Origin: Aliiroseovarius sp. F47248L
Lineage (GTDB): Bacteria; Pseudomonadota; Alphaproteobacteria; Rhodobacterales; Rhodobacteraceae
Assembly (NCBI RefSeq): GCF_023016085.1
Contig: NZ_JALKBF010000001.1
Span: 1,178,001-1,242,000 of the forward strand
Reading direction: 5' to 3'
DNA: 64,000 nucleotides
The position numbers and the translations under genes were made by a program. Below the pieces are notes generated by a model. That model saw only the letters and a list, made by a program, of their open reading frames with translations, was not told the DNA's origin and searched no databases. The stretch's first letter is position 1, and each line of letters begins with the position of its first letter. Of the stretch, positions 8,914 to 16,851 are shown piece by piece.

Positions 8914-9384
8914 ATGAAGCGGACAACGATCACGCTTGTCGCTCTGCTTGCAGGGCTTGGAATGGCGAACGCTGAAACGGTAGCGCCAGCAGACGTAACC
9001 TATGAAGAAGGGGCCATTGCCCAGTCTTTGACAGGTGTCGCGGGCAATCCGATGGAAGGCGCCAAAGTCGTATCGACAAAATCACTGGGCAACTGCGTTG
9101 CCTGTCACGAAATTACCGATCTGGCCGACGTGCCGTTCCACGGCGAGGTGGGGCCTCTGCTTGACGGCGCTGGCGACCGGTGGAGCGAGGCGGAACTGCG
9201 CGGCATCGTGGCGAATGCCAAGATGATGTTCGAAGATTCGATGATGCCGTCGTTCTATAAGACGGATGGATTTACCCGCCTTGGCAATGCCTATACCGGC
9301 AAAGCGCATGAAGGCGAAGTTGAACCGCTGCTGACAGCGCAGCAGATCGAAGATGTTGTCGCCTATCTGATGACGCTGCAATAA
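8914..9384 (+). CDS. soxX: SoxX, monohaem cytochrome c subunit of SoxAX
   Basis: 156 residues with a signal peptide (residues 1-20, ending GMANAE) and one haem c site C61-V-A-C-H65. A methionine-rich MFEDSMMPSFY segment supplies the likely axial methionine. SoxAX oxidatively couples thiosulfate to the cysteine of SoxY in the periplasm. The start at 8914 follows GGGAGGTAAC; an in-frame ATG-like start 39 bp earlier has no ribosome-binding site. It is the first gene of soxXYZA, all spaced by fewer than 40 bp. Confidence 0.95.
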   Translation: MKRTTITLVALLAGLGMANAETVAPADVTYEEGAIAQSLTGVAGNPMEGAKVVSTKSLGNCVACHEITDLADVPFHGEVGPLLDGAGDRWSEAELRGIVANAKMMFEDSMMPSFYKTDGFTRLGNAYTGKAHEGEVEPLLTAQQIEDVVAYLMTLQ

Positions 9385-9422
9385 GCGCACGGATCGGCCA
9401 ACCCTATCTACAGGAGACACAG

Positions 9423-9839
9423 ATGAAATTCACACGACGTGAAGCTCTGGCACTCGGTCTCGGCGCAACCGCCGTGGCCATGCTGCCGATGCGCGCCGCT
9501 GCCGCCGCGGATGAAGCGATTGCCGCCTTTACCGGCGGCGCGGAGATGGGCGAGGGTGGGATCACCCTGACCGCGCCTGAGATTGCCGAGAACGGCAACA
9601 CTGTTCCGATTTCGGTCGACGCGCCCGGTGCAGAAAGCATCATTGTGCTGGCGGCGGGCAACCCGACACCCGGCGTTGCACAGTTTAACTTTGGCGAAGC
9701 GGCTGGCAGTCAGGCAGCCTCGACCCGGATGCGACTGGCAGGCACGCAGGACGTGATCGCCATTGCAAAGATGCCCGATGGCAGCTTCGTGAAGGCGTCA
9801 TCGACGGTAAAAGTCACCATCGGCGGCTGCGGCGGCTAA
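9423..9839 (+). CDS. soxY: SoxY, sulfur-carrier subunit of SoxYZ
   Basis: 138 residues. It starts with a twin-arginine-type signal (TRREALALG) and an alanine-rich hydrophobic core. It ends in GGCGG, the flexible swinging arm whose cysteine carries the sulfur intermediates through the Sox cycle. Tat export with SoxZ as partner is established for this family. The ribosome-binding site CAGGAGACACAG precedes the ATG. It is followed by soxZ after 18 bp. Confidence 0.96.
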   Translation: MKFTRREALALGLGATAVAMLPMRAAAAADEAIAAFTGGAEMGEGGITLTAPEIAENGNTVPISVDAPGAESIIVLAAGNPTPGVAQFNFGEAAGSQAASTRMRLAGTQDVIAIAKMPDGSFVKASSTVKVTIGGCGG

Positions 9840-9857
9840 TCAGAGGAGCTTGAAGAC

Positions 9858-10187
9858 ATGGCAAAAGGTGTAAAACCCCGCGTGAAAGTCCCCAAGTCGG
9901 CAAGCGCCGGTGAAGTGGTGACCCTGAAGACCCTGATCAGCCACAAGATGGAATCGGGTCAGCGCAAAGACGGCGATGGCAATCTTATCCCGCGCTCGAT
10001 CATTAACCGTTTCACATGCGAGTTGAACGGCAAGATGGTGATCGACGTGACGCTGGAACCTGCAATCTCGACCAACCCGTATCTTGAATTTGATGCCACT
10101 GTTGATGAGGCAGGTGAGTTCAAGTTCACTTGGTATGACGATGACGGCTCGGTCTATGAAGAAACGAAGCCAATTGCAGTCAGCTAA
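9858..10187 (+). CDS. soxZ: SoxZ, scaffold subunit of SoxYZ
   Basis: 109 residues, usual SoxZ length, with no signal peptide of its own. SoxZ normally rides with SoxY through the Tat system. Typical stretches are RVKVPKSASAGEVVTLKTL at the start, 'HKMESGQRKD', and 'FKFTWYDDDGSVYEE' near the end. It holds SoxY and presents its arm to SoxAX, SoxB and SoxCD. The ribosome-binding site AGAGGAGCTTGAAGAC is present. Next is soxA, 27 bp on. Confidence 0.96.
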   Translation: MAKGVKPRVKVPKSASAGEVVTLKTLISHKMESGQRKDGDGNLIPRSIINRFTCELNGKMVIDVTLEPAISTNPYLEFDATVDEAGEFKFTWYDDDGSVYEETKPIAVS

Positions 10188-10214
10188 GCACGGCGCAAGG
10201 GAGGAGAAACAATA

Positions 10215-11066
10215 ATGAGAAAACTTCACGGCATAGCAGCTTTGGTCGCTGCCTCGTTCACCGGGGCGGCGATTGCCACAGCCGATGAAAACGCCGAATT
10301 GATCATCAATGGCGATATCGAAATCGTCACCAAGACCGCAGCACCGGCGCATCTGTCGGATGCGCTGGATGAAGTTATGTCCGGCTGGCGGTTCCGGTCG
10401 GATCAGACACAAACCATGCAGATGGATGATTTTGACAATCCCGGCATGCTGGGTGTCGAAAACGGGATGGAAATCTGGTCCACAGTTGACGGATCGGAAG
10501 GGAAATCCTGCGCCGATTGCCACGGCGAGCCGGAAGAAATGGCTGGCGTCAAAGCCGTCTATCCCAAATGGAACGAAGAGGCCGGCGAAGTGCGCACCTT
10601 GCAGATGCAGGTGAACGATTGTCGTGAAAACCGCATGGGTGCCGAGCCCTGGGGTTACGATAAGTCCGCTGCGATTGACGTCGAGGCGCTTCTGGCGTCT
10701 GTTTCGCGTGGTATGCCAGTCAATGTCGCAATTGACGGTCCCGCTCAGTCCACGTGGGAAATGGGAAAAGAGATCTACTATACCCGTTACGGTCAGTTGG
10801 AGTTAAGTTGCGCGAATTGCCATGAAAACAACTATGGCAACATGATCCGTGCAGACCACCTGAGCCAAGGCCAGATCAACGGGTTCCCGACCTATCGTTT
10901 AAAAAACACCAAGTTGAACGGGTCGCATTCACGCTTCAAGGGCTGCATTCGTGACACCCGCGCCGAGACATTCAGCCCCGGTTCAGACGAGTTCGTTGCA
11001 CTTGAGCTTTATGTCGCCTCGCGCGGCAACGGTCTGTCGGTCGAAGGGCCATCTGTCCGTAACTAA
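10215..11066 (+). CDS. soxA: SoxA, dihaem cytochrome c subunit of SoxAX
   Basis: 283 residues with a signal peptide (residues 1-23). Two haem c motifs are present, C99-A-D-C-H103 and C199-A-N-C-H203, so this is the dihaem form found in Paracoccus and Rhodovulum. C244 in KGCIRDTRAE is the active-site cysteine that ligates the catalytic haem as a persulfide. C136 may pair in a disulfide. SoxA joins thiosulfate to SoxY. The gene closes the soxXYZA block and is followed by a strong hairpin terminator. Confidence 0.95.
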   Translation: MRKLHGIAALVAASFTGAAIATADENAELIINGDIEIVTKTAAPAHLSDALDEVMSGWRFRSDQTQTMQMDDFDNPGMLGVENGMEIWSTVDGSEGKSCADCHGEPEEMAGVKAVYPKWNEEAGEVRTLQMQVNDCRENRMGAEPWGYDKSAAIDVEALLASVSRGMPVNVAIDGPAQSTWEMGKEIYYTRYGQLELSCANCHENNYGNMIRADHLSQGQINGFPTYRLKNTKLNGSHSRFKGCIRDTRAETFSPGSDEFVALELYVASRGNGLSVEGPSVRN

Positions 11067-11074
11067 GTCTTTCG

Positions 11075-11108
11075 CCCCGTCCGGGTTCATCCGGGCGGGG
11101 TTTCTTTT
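11075..11108 (+). terminator. Terminator-like hairpin between soxA and soxB
   Basis: CCCCGTCCGG (11075-...) pairs with CCGGGCGGGG ending at 11100, followed by TTTCTTTT. The stem is about 10 bp with one bulge per side. It starts 9 bp after the soxA stop and would lower transcription into soxB unless read through. Confidence 0.8.
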
Positions 11109-11176
11109 CGTGAACACATTCAAACCTGCGCATGACTTGTGGTCACCAAGGGTTTGAAAGCCAAGGAAAACCGCTC

Positions 11177-12874
11177 ATGATCTCTCGCCGTGATTTTCTT
11201 CAGGTCTCGATGGCTGCCTCGGCGCTGTATGGCGCTTCTGGTTTTGGCAACTGGGCGCAATTGGCCGCGCAACAGGCGTTGACGCAGGATGATCTTCTGA
11301 AGTTTGACACGTTCGGCAATGTCAGTCTGATCCATATCACCGACATTCACGCGCAACTAAAGCCGATCTTTTTCCGCGAGCCTGAGATCAATCTGGGCGT
11401 CGGCCCCGCGAAAGGGCAGATGCCACATGTGACCGGTGCGGATTTCCGGCGCGCCTATGGCATCGAGGACGGATCGCCCTCGGCTTATGCGCTGACGTAT
11501 AACGACTTTTCGGCTCTTGCCCGCGAATATGGTCGTGTTGGCGGGATGGACCGTGTGGCGACCGTGGTGAACGCCATTCGCGCAGAACGTCCCGATGCGC
11601 TGCTGCTGGATGGCGGCGACACGTGGCATGGGTCATACACCTGTCACCACACGCAGGGCCAAGACGTGGTTAATGTGATGAACGCGCTGAAACCCGACGC
11701 GATGACCTTCCACTGGGAATTCACGCTGGGATCAGACCGGGTGAACGAGATCGTCGAGGGGCTGCCCTTCGCCGCCCTGGGTCAGAACATCTTTGACGCT
11801 GAGTGGGACGAACCGGCCGAGTTGTTCAAGCCCTACAAGTTCTTCGAACGCGGCGGGGTGAAGATCGCGGTAATCGGGCAGGCCTTCCCCTATATGCCGA
11901 TTGCCAACCCCGGCTGGATGTTCCCTGAATACTCGTTCGGAATTCGCGACGAGAATATGCAAGCGATGGTGGACGAAGTGCGTGCGGCAGGCGCTGAGCT
12001 GGTCGTTGTGCTGAGCCATAATGGCTTTGACGTCGACAAGAAAATGGCGGGCAAGGTCAAGGGGATCGACGTGATCCTGTCGGGTCACACCCACGATGCG
12101 CTGCCCGAACCCGTGCAGGTCGAACAGACGTTTATCATCGCCTCGGGATCGAACTCGAAATTTGTCAGCCGCGTCGATCTGGATGTGCGCGATGGCAAAA
12201 TGATGGGCATCCGTCACAAGCTGATCCCGATCTTCGCCGACGTGATCACGCCGGACGCGACCATCACCCAACTGATCGACGACCAACGCGCGCCCTACAA
12301 GGCCGAGTTGGAAGAGGTGATCGGCACCACCGACACGCTTCTGTATCGACGCGGCAATTTCAACGGCTCGTGGGACGATCTGATCTGTGACGCGCTGATC
12401 AACGAACGCGAGGCGGACATTGCCATGTCGCCCGGTGTGCGTTGGGGGCCGTCGATCCTGCCGGGGCAGGAGATCACGCGCGAAGACATCTGGAACGTGA
12501 CCTCGATGTCTTACGGCAAGGCCTACCGCACCAAAATGACCGGCGAGTTCATTCACACGATCCTTGAGGATGTGGCCGACAACCTGTTCAACCCCGATCC
12601 CTATTACCAGCAGGGCGGTGACATGGTGCGCATCGGTGGTATGGGCTACCGCATCGACATCACCAAGCCGCAAGGCAGCCGCATCACCGAGATGACTTTG
12701 CTGAAAACCGGCGAGGCGATTGATCCGGCCAAAAGCTATGTGGTCGCGGGCTGGGCCAGCGTGAACGAAGGCACGGAAGGTCCGCAGATATGGGATGTGG
12801 TCGAAAGCCACATCAAGAAACAAGGCACCGTCAAACTGGACCCGAACAACTCGGTCACAGTGGTCGGCGCTTGA
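11177..12874 (+). CDS. soxB: SoxB, sulfate thiol esterase (S-sulfocysteine hydrolase)
   Basis: 565 residues. It begins with a twin-arginine signal (SRRDFLQVSMAAS), so it is folded before export. It has the metallophosphatase/5'-nucleotidase layout: D56-x-H58 in ITDIHAQ, LLDGGDTWHGS around residues 143-152, 'FHWEFTLG', and SGHTHD later as further dimanganese ligands, then a C-terminal nucleotidase-type domain with NFNGSWDD. SoxB releases sulfate from SoxY-bound S-sulfocysteine. The start at 11177 follows AAGGAAAACCGCTC. An upstream in-frame extension is untypical. Confidence 0.95.
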   Translation: MISRRDFLQVSMAASALYGASGFGNWAQLAAQQALTQDDLLKFDTFGNVSLIHITDIHAQLKPIFFREPEINLGVGPAKGQMPHVTGADFRRAYGIEDGSPSAYALTYNDFSALAREYGRVGGMDRVATVVNAIRAERPDALLLDGGDTWHGSYTCHHTQGQDVVNVMNALKPDAMTFHWEFTLGSDRVNEIVEGLPFAALGQNIFDAEWDEPAELFKPYKFFERGGVKIAVIGQAFPYMPIANPGWMFPEYSFGIRDENMQAMVDEVRAAGAELVVVLSHNGFDVDKKMAGKVKGIDVILSGHTHDALPEPVQVEQTFIIASGSNSKFVSRVDLDVRDGKMMGIRHKLIPIFADVITPDATITQLIDDQRAPYKAELEEVIGTTDTLLYRRGNFNGSWDDLICDALINEREADIAMSPGVRWGPSILPGQEITREDIWNVTSMSYGKAYRTKMTGEFIHTILEDVADNLFNPDPYYQQGGDMVRIGGMGYRIDITKPQGSRITEMTLLKTGEAIDPAKSYVVAGWASVNEGTEGPQIWDVVESHIKKQGTVKLDPNNSVTVVGA

Positions 12875-12882
12875 TCTGACAC

Positions 12883-12914
12883 GGCCCGGAGCAGAGATGC
12901 TTCGGGCCATTTTT
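12883..12914 (+). terminator. Terminator-like hairpin between soxB and soxC
   Basis: GGCCCG (12883-12888) pairs with CGGGCC (12903-12908), with an inner AGC/GCT extension, followed by ATTTTT. It starts 8 bp after the soxB stop. Confidence 0.8.
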
Positions 12915-12968
12915 CCAGCCTATCCATGCACATAGGCGAATATTGAAATGCAAGAGGAGAGATGCCAA

Positions 12969-14249
12969 ATGACTGACAGCTCTACGAAATCGGGCGCATC
13001 CCGCCGCGCGTTCCTGAAAGGGGCCGCGGCAACAGGGGCCGCGCTTGGAGCCGCAGGGGCCGCACGGGCCGAAGGTGATCCGCTGATCACCGAGGTGCAG
13101 GACTGGGCGAGCGGTTTTGGGGACGGTGTTGATGCAACGCCGTATGGCCTGCCGATTGAGTTCGAAGAAGGCGTGGTGCGGCGCACTGTGGAATGGCTGA
13201 CGGCGGACACGATCAGCTCGATCAACTTCACGCCCATTCACGCGCTGGACGGCACGATCACCCCGCAGGGCTGTGCGTTTGAACGTCACCACTCGGGTGC
13301 GATCACGCTGAAGAAGGAAGACTATCGGTTGATGATCAATGGCATGGTCGATACGCCCTTGGTGTTCAGCTATGCCGATCTTGAGCGTTTCCCGCGCGTT
13401 ACGCGCACATTCTTTCTGGAATGTGCCGCCAACACCGGCATGGAATGGGCGGGGGCGCAACTGAACGGGGCGCAATACACCCACGGCATGATACACAACA
13501 TGGAATACACCGGCGTCACCCTGCGCACCTTGCTGGAAGAAGCCGGGCTGGACGCTGCAGGCGATCTGGCAGGCAAGTGGGTTTATGTCGAGGGGGCGGA
13601 TGCCTCCTCGAATGGCCGGTCAATCCCAATCGAAAAGGCGCTGGATGATTGTTTGGTTGCTTTCAAAGCGAACGGCGAAGCGCTGCGCATGGAACACGGC
13701 TATCCCGTGCGTCTTGTCGTGCCCGGTTGGGAAGGCAACATGTGGGTCAAATGGCTGCGCCGGATCGAGGTGATGGACAAGCCGGTGGAAAGCCGGGAAG
13801 AGACCTCGAAATACACCGACACGCTGGAAGATGGCACATCGCGCAAGTGGACTTGGACGATGGACGCCAAGTCGATTATCACCAGCCCCAGCCCGCAAAT
13901 GCCGATCACGCACGGTAAAGGCCCGCTGGTTATCACCGGGCTTGCATGGTCAGGCAACGGCGCGATCACGGCGGTCGATGTCTCACTCGATGGTGGCGTC
14001 ACGTGGCAAGAGGCGCGGCTGGCCGAACCCGGCAAGCCGATGGCGCTGAGCCGCTTCTATCTGGATATCGACTGGGACGGGTCGGAAATGTTCCTACAGT
14101 CGCGCGCGATGGATTCCTCGGGCTATGTGCAGCCCACCAAAACGCAATTGCGCGATGTGCGCGGGTTGAACTCGATCTATCACAACAACGGCATCCAAAC
14201 TTGGCATGTCAACGCAAACGGGGAGGCGAACAATGTCGAAGTTTCCTAA
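12969..14249 (+). CDS. soxC: SoxC, molybdenum subunit of sulfane dehydrogenase SoxCD
   Basis: 426 residues. The N-terminus carries a twin-arginine signal (SRRAFLKGAAATG). The sulfite-oxidase fold is recognisable from FFLECAANTG, where C152 is the expected molybdenum ligand, and 'LVVPGWEGNMWVKWL'. A C-terminal dimerisation domain follows. SoxCD removes six electrons from the SoxY-bound sulfane sulfur, so its presence predicts complete oxidation to sulfate without sulfur globules. The start at 12969 is preceded by GAGGAGAGATGCCAA. It overlaps soxD by 17 bp, consistent with coupled translation. Confidence 0.95.
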   Translation: MTDSSTKSGASRRAFLKGAAATGAALGAAGAARAEGDPLITEVQDWASGFGDGVDATPYGLPIEFEEGVVRRTVEWLTADTISSINFTPIHALDGTITPQGCAFERHHSGAITLKKEDYRLMINGMVDTPLVFSYADLERFPRVTRTFFLECAANTGMEWAGAQLNGAQYTHGMIHNMEYTGVTLRTLLEEAGLDAAGDLAGKWVYVEGADASSNGRSIPIEKALDDCLVAFKANGEALRMEHGYPVRLVVPGWEGNMWVKWLRRIEVMDKPVESREETSKYTDTLEDGTSRKWTWTMDAKSIITSPSPQMPITHGKGPLVITGLAWSGNGAITAVDVSLDGGVTWQEARLAEPGKPMALSRFYLDIDWDGSEMFLQSRAMDSSGYVQPTKTQLRDVRGLNSIYHNNGIQTWHVNANGEANNVEVS

Positions 14250-15282
14250 GTTTCTGATGGCGACCGTCATTGCCACCCTGACAGCCGCCCCCGCGATGGC
14301 GGACAAGCTGGGTCTTGGCCGCGCGGCCACCGATGCCGAAGTCGGGGCATGGGATCTGGACTTATTTCCAGATGGATCAAACCTGCCCGAAGGCTCTGGC
14401 GATGTGCTGACCGGCGAGACGGTCTTTTCGGAGAACTGTGCGTCTTGCCATGGTGAATTTGCCGAAGGTGTGGACAACTGGCCGAAACTGGCGGGCGGCG
14501 AAGACAGTCTGGCGGATGAAGATCCGCTGAAGACGGTGGGGTCTTACTGGCCTTACCTTTCGACCACGTTTGACTATGTGCGCCGTTCAATGCCGTTCGG
14601 GTCGGCCCAGACTCTGTCAGACGACGATGTTTACGCGATCGTGGCCTATATACTTTACTCGAACTACTTGGTGGACGAGGACTTCACCTTGTCGAAAGAC
14701 ACCTTTCTGGATGTCGAGATGCCCAATGCGGACGGGTTCATCATCGATGACCGGCCCGAGACCGAGTATGGCAAATTCACCGAGCGCTGCATGAGCGATT
14801 GCAAATCCGGCGCGGTCGAAATCACGAAGAACGTCGTTTTCAAAGGCGACCCGAATGCGGGTGCTGATGCGGGCGAGGTGGAAACCACAGCCCCCGCCGC
14901 CACGGACGAAGCCGCATCCCCTGCTGACGACAACGAAACCCCTATGGCTGTTGCGTTTGACGCCGACCTTGCTGCCGATGGCGAAAAGGTCTTCAAGAAA
15001 TGCAAAGCCTGCCACAAGGTGGGTGAGGGTGCGAAAAATGGCGTTGGACCCGCGTTGAACGGTGTCTGGGGTCGAACCGCTGGCACTGTTGACGGCTTCA
15101 AATACTCCAAGCCGATGATGGCCGCTGGCGAAGGCGGGTTGGTGTGGGACACGGAAAGCCTGTCGGGCTATCTGGCCAACCCGCGCAACTATCTGAAGGG
15201 CAACAAGATGACCTTCGCTGGCTTGAAAAAGGATGCGGATATCGAAGCGATCCTCGAATTTTTGAAATCGCACAGCCAGTAA
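14233..15282 (+). CDS. soxD: SoxD, dihaem cytochrome c subunit of SoxCD
   Basis: 349 residues with a signal peptide (ending PAMAD). Two separate cytochrome c domains have C69-A-S-C-H73 and C257-K-A-C-H261. They are joined by an acidic alanine/threonine-rich linker near residues 210-240. The second domain has the 'GVGPALNGVWGRTAG' signature of class I cytochrome c. The start at 14233 has GGGAGGCGAACA and lies inside the soxC end. SoxD takes electrons from SoxC. The extra C186/C190 pair (ERCMSDCKS) lacks a following histidine, so it is not a third haem site. Confidence 0.95.
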   Translation: MSKFPKFLMATVIATLTAAPAMADKLGLGRAATDAEVGAWDLDLFPDGSNLPEGSGDVLTGETVFSENCASCHGEFAEGVDNWPKLAGGEDSLADEDPLKTVGSYWPYLSTTFDYVRRSMPFGSAQTLSDDDVYAIVAYILYSNYLVDEDFTLSKDTFLDVEMPNADGFIIDDRPETEYGKFTERCMSDCKSGAVEITKNVVFKGDPNAGADAGEVETTAPAATDEAASPADDNETPMAVAFDADLAADGEKVFKKCKACHKVGEGAKNGVGPALNGVWGRTAGTVDGFKYSKPMMAAGEGGLVWDTESLSGYLANPRNYLKGNKMTFAGLKKDADIEAILEFLKSHSQ

Positions 15283-15302
15283 ACGATGAATTCCCCGACC
15301 TG

Positions 15303-15334
15303 GGCGCCGTTGGTTAACAATGGCGCCTTTTTTT
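15303..15334 (+). terminator. Terminator between soxD and soxW
   Basis: GGCGCC (15303-15308) pairs with GGCGCC (15322-15327), extended by TTG/CAA inside, followed by seven T residues. It starts 20 bp after the soxD stop. It is the strongest of the three hairpins inside the sox cluster. Confidence 0.88.
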
Positions 15335-15400
15335 CCGACTCTGGTTTGGGGAATGGCCGTGTCTGTGCTAAATTTCCGCAGCAACATATAGGAGGGTCCA

Positions 15401-15988
15401 ATGCGCGTTCTAGCACTTTGTCTTGGCATTCTTGTCTATGTAACCGGTTCGTCCCTAACAGCCGCTGAACTGGGCGATGATGGGCTGCACAAACAGCCTT
15501 GGTTCACCGACAGCTTCCTTGAAATGGCCGATGATCTGGCCGAAGCCGGGGCGGATGGCAAAGATCTTCTGATCCTGATCGAACAACAAGGCTGCCCCTA
15601 TTGCCGCGAGCTGCACGAGGTCAATTTTGCGCGTCAGCAGATCGTGGATCACCTGCGGGAAAATTTCATGGTCGTGCAGTTGAACATGTTCGGCGCGCGC
15701 GAGGTCGTCGATTTCGACGGTGAGGCGCTGGAAGAGCGTGATCTGACCGTGAAATGGGGTGTGAACTTCACGCCAACTGTGGTGATATTCCCCTCGGATG
15801 CCCCTGATAACAGTTCCGCCCGCGCCGCTGAAGCGTTTCGGATGCCCGGTTACTTCAAGCCATTCCATTTTCTGAAGTCTTTGGAATTTGTCACATCTGA
15901 TGCCTATCAGGATCAGGTGTTCCAGCGTTACCTTCAGGATGTGTTCCAGCAGATGGACGAGAAGGGCGAAACGCCTGACGTGTGGTGA
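15401..15988 (+). CDS. soxW: SoxW-type periplasmic thioredoxin
   Basis: 195 residues with a signal peptide (residues 1-21) and an active site C65-P-Y-C68 in EQQGCPYCREL. The cis-proline region 'NFTPTVVIF' follows about 60 residues on. The length and C-terminal helical part fit the SoxW group rather than short thioredoxins. SoxW is reduced by SoxV in Paracoccus and is not strictly required for thiosulfate oxidation there. Here it sits after soxD rather than between soxV and soxX, a changed order. An AGGAGGGTCCA ribosome-binding site supports the start. Confidence 0.82.
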   Translation: MRVLALCLGILVYVTGSSLTAAELGDDGLHKQPWFTDSFLEMADDLAEAGADGKDLLILIEQQGCPYCRELHEVNFARQQIVDHLRENFMVVQLNMFGAREVVDFDGEALEERDLTVKWGVNFTPTVVIFPSDAPDNSSARAAEAFRMPGYFKPFHFLKSLEFVTSDAYQDQVFQRYLQDVFQQMDEKGETPDVW

Positions 15989-16066
15989 TCGAAAATTCCA
16001 GCCAAATGCACGCATCATGATATGAATATTATTGAGTGCGTCAGGTTAACACGTTACGCTTTTTGC

Positions 16067-16777
16067 ATGCGTTGGATTCGACACATTACGACCTGCTTTG
16101 CCGCCTTGGCCGTCACAGCGACACCGAGTTTTGCCAACGAGATCGGGGATGCCGACAAGGGCGAGGCCATGTTTCGCGAATGCTCAAGTTGCCATTCCGT
16201 TGGGCAAGGGGCGAAAAACCGGGTCGGGCCGCATCTGAACAGTCTTTTCGGCCGTCGCGCGGCCGCGATTGAGGGGTTCAACTACTCCAACGGGCTGACG
16301 CGCATGGGCAAAGACGGGCTGGTCTGGGACTTTGATCTGCTGGATCGCTATGTCGAAAACCCCAAAGCCTTCGCGTCGGACACGCGGATGGCGTATAAGG
16401 GGTTGAAAGACGCGCAGCAACGCGCTGATTTGCTTGCATTTTTGCGCAGGTATTCCGATGATCCAAGCAACATTCCGGAAGCCGCGCCGACGGCTGCGGG
16501 CACCGATCATTCGGTCGACCCCGCCATCCTCGCCATTCAGGGCGACCCGGAATATGGCGAATACCTGTCGTCGGAATGTGTGTCGTGCCATCAGCTGGAT
16601 GGTGATTATGACGGTATTCCGGGCATTATCGGCTGGCCGGTCGAAGATTTTGTGGTCGCCATGCACGCCTACAAGGACAAGTTCCGGCCCCATCCCGTGA
16701 TGCAGATGATGGCAGGCCGCCTGTCCAACGAAGAGATTGCCGCCCTGGCCACCTATTTCGCGATGGCCGGTTCATAG
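16067..16777 (+). CDS. soxE: SoxE-like dihaem cytochrome c
   Basis: 236 residues from the chosen start. A signal peptide covers residues 1-23 (MRWIRHITTCF...PSFA). Two haem sites, C39-S-S-C-H43 and C171-V-S-C-H175, lie in two separate cytochrome domains. SoxE is thought to accept electrons in the periplasm, possibly from SoxF. The in-frame ATG at 16022 would lengthen the signal region by 15 residues; neither start has a convincing Shine-Dalgarno sequence, so the start is uncertain. It is followed by soxF after 74 bp. Confidence 0.88.
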   Translation: MRWIRHITTCFAALAVTATPSFANEIGDADKGEAMFRECSSCHSVGQGAKNRVGPHLNSLFGRRAAAIEGFNYSNGLTRMGKDGLVWDFDLLDRYVENPKAFASDTRMAYKGLKDAQQRADLLAFLRRYSDDPSNIPEAAPTAAGTDHSVDPAILAIQGDPEYGEYLSSECVSCHQLDGDYDGIPGIIGWPVEDFVVAMHAYKDKFRPHPVMQMMAGRLSNEEIAALATYFAMAGS

Positions 16778-16851
16778 GCAGGCAGGCCCGAACGGGCCGG
16801 TCAAACGCGAACGGTGCGCGCGGATATCGCACCAAATTGGGAGGAATTCAT

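Noticed and set aside
11732..12910. 392-codon open frame antisense to soxB
   Set aside because: It mirrors the high-GC codon pattern of soxB, is rich in H, R and D, has no ribosome-binding site and no recognisable domain. soxB is certain on the other strand.
14790..14806. Third haem site in SoxD (CMSDC)
   Set aside because: The two cysteines are separated by three residues and are not followed by histidine, so this is not a c-type haem motif.
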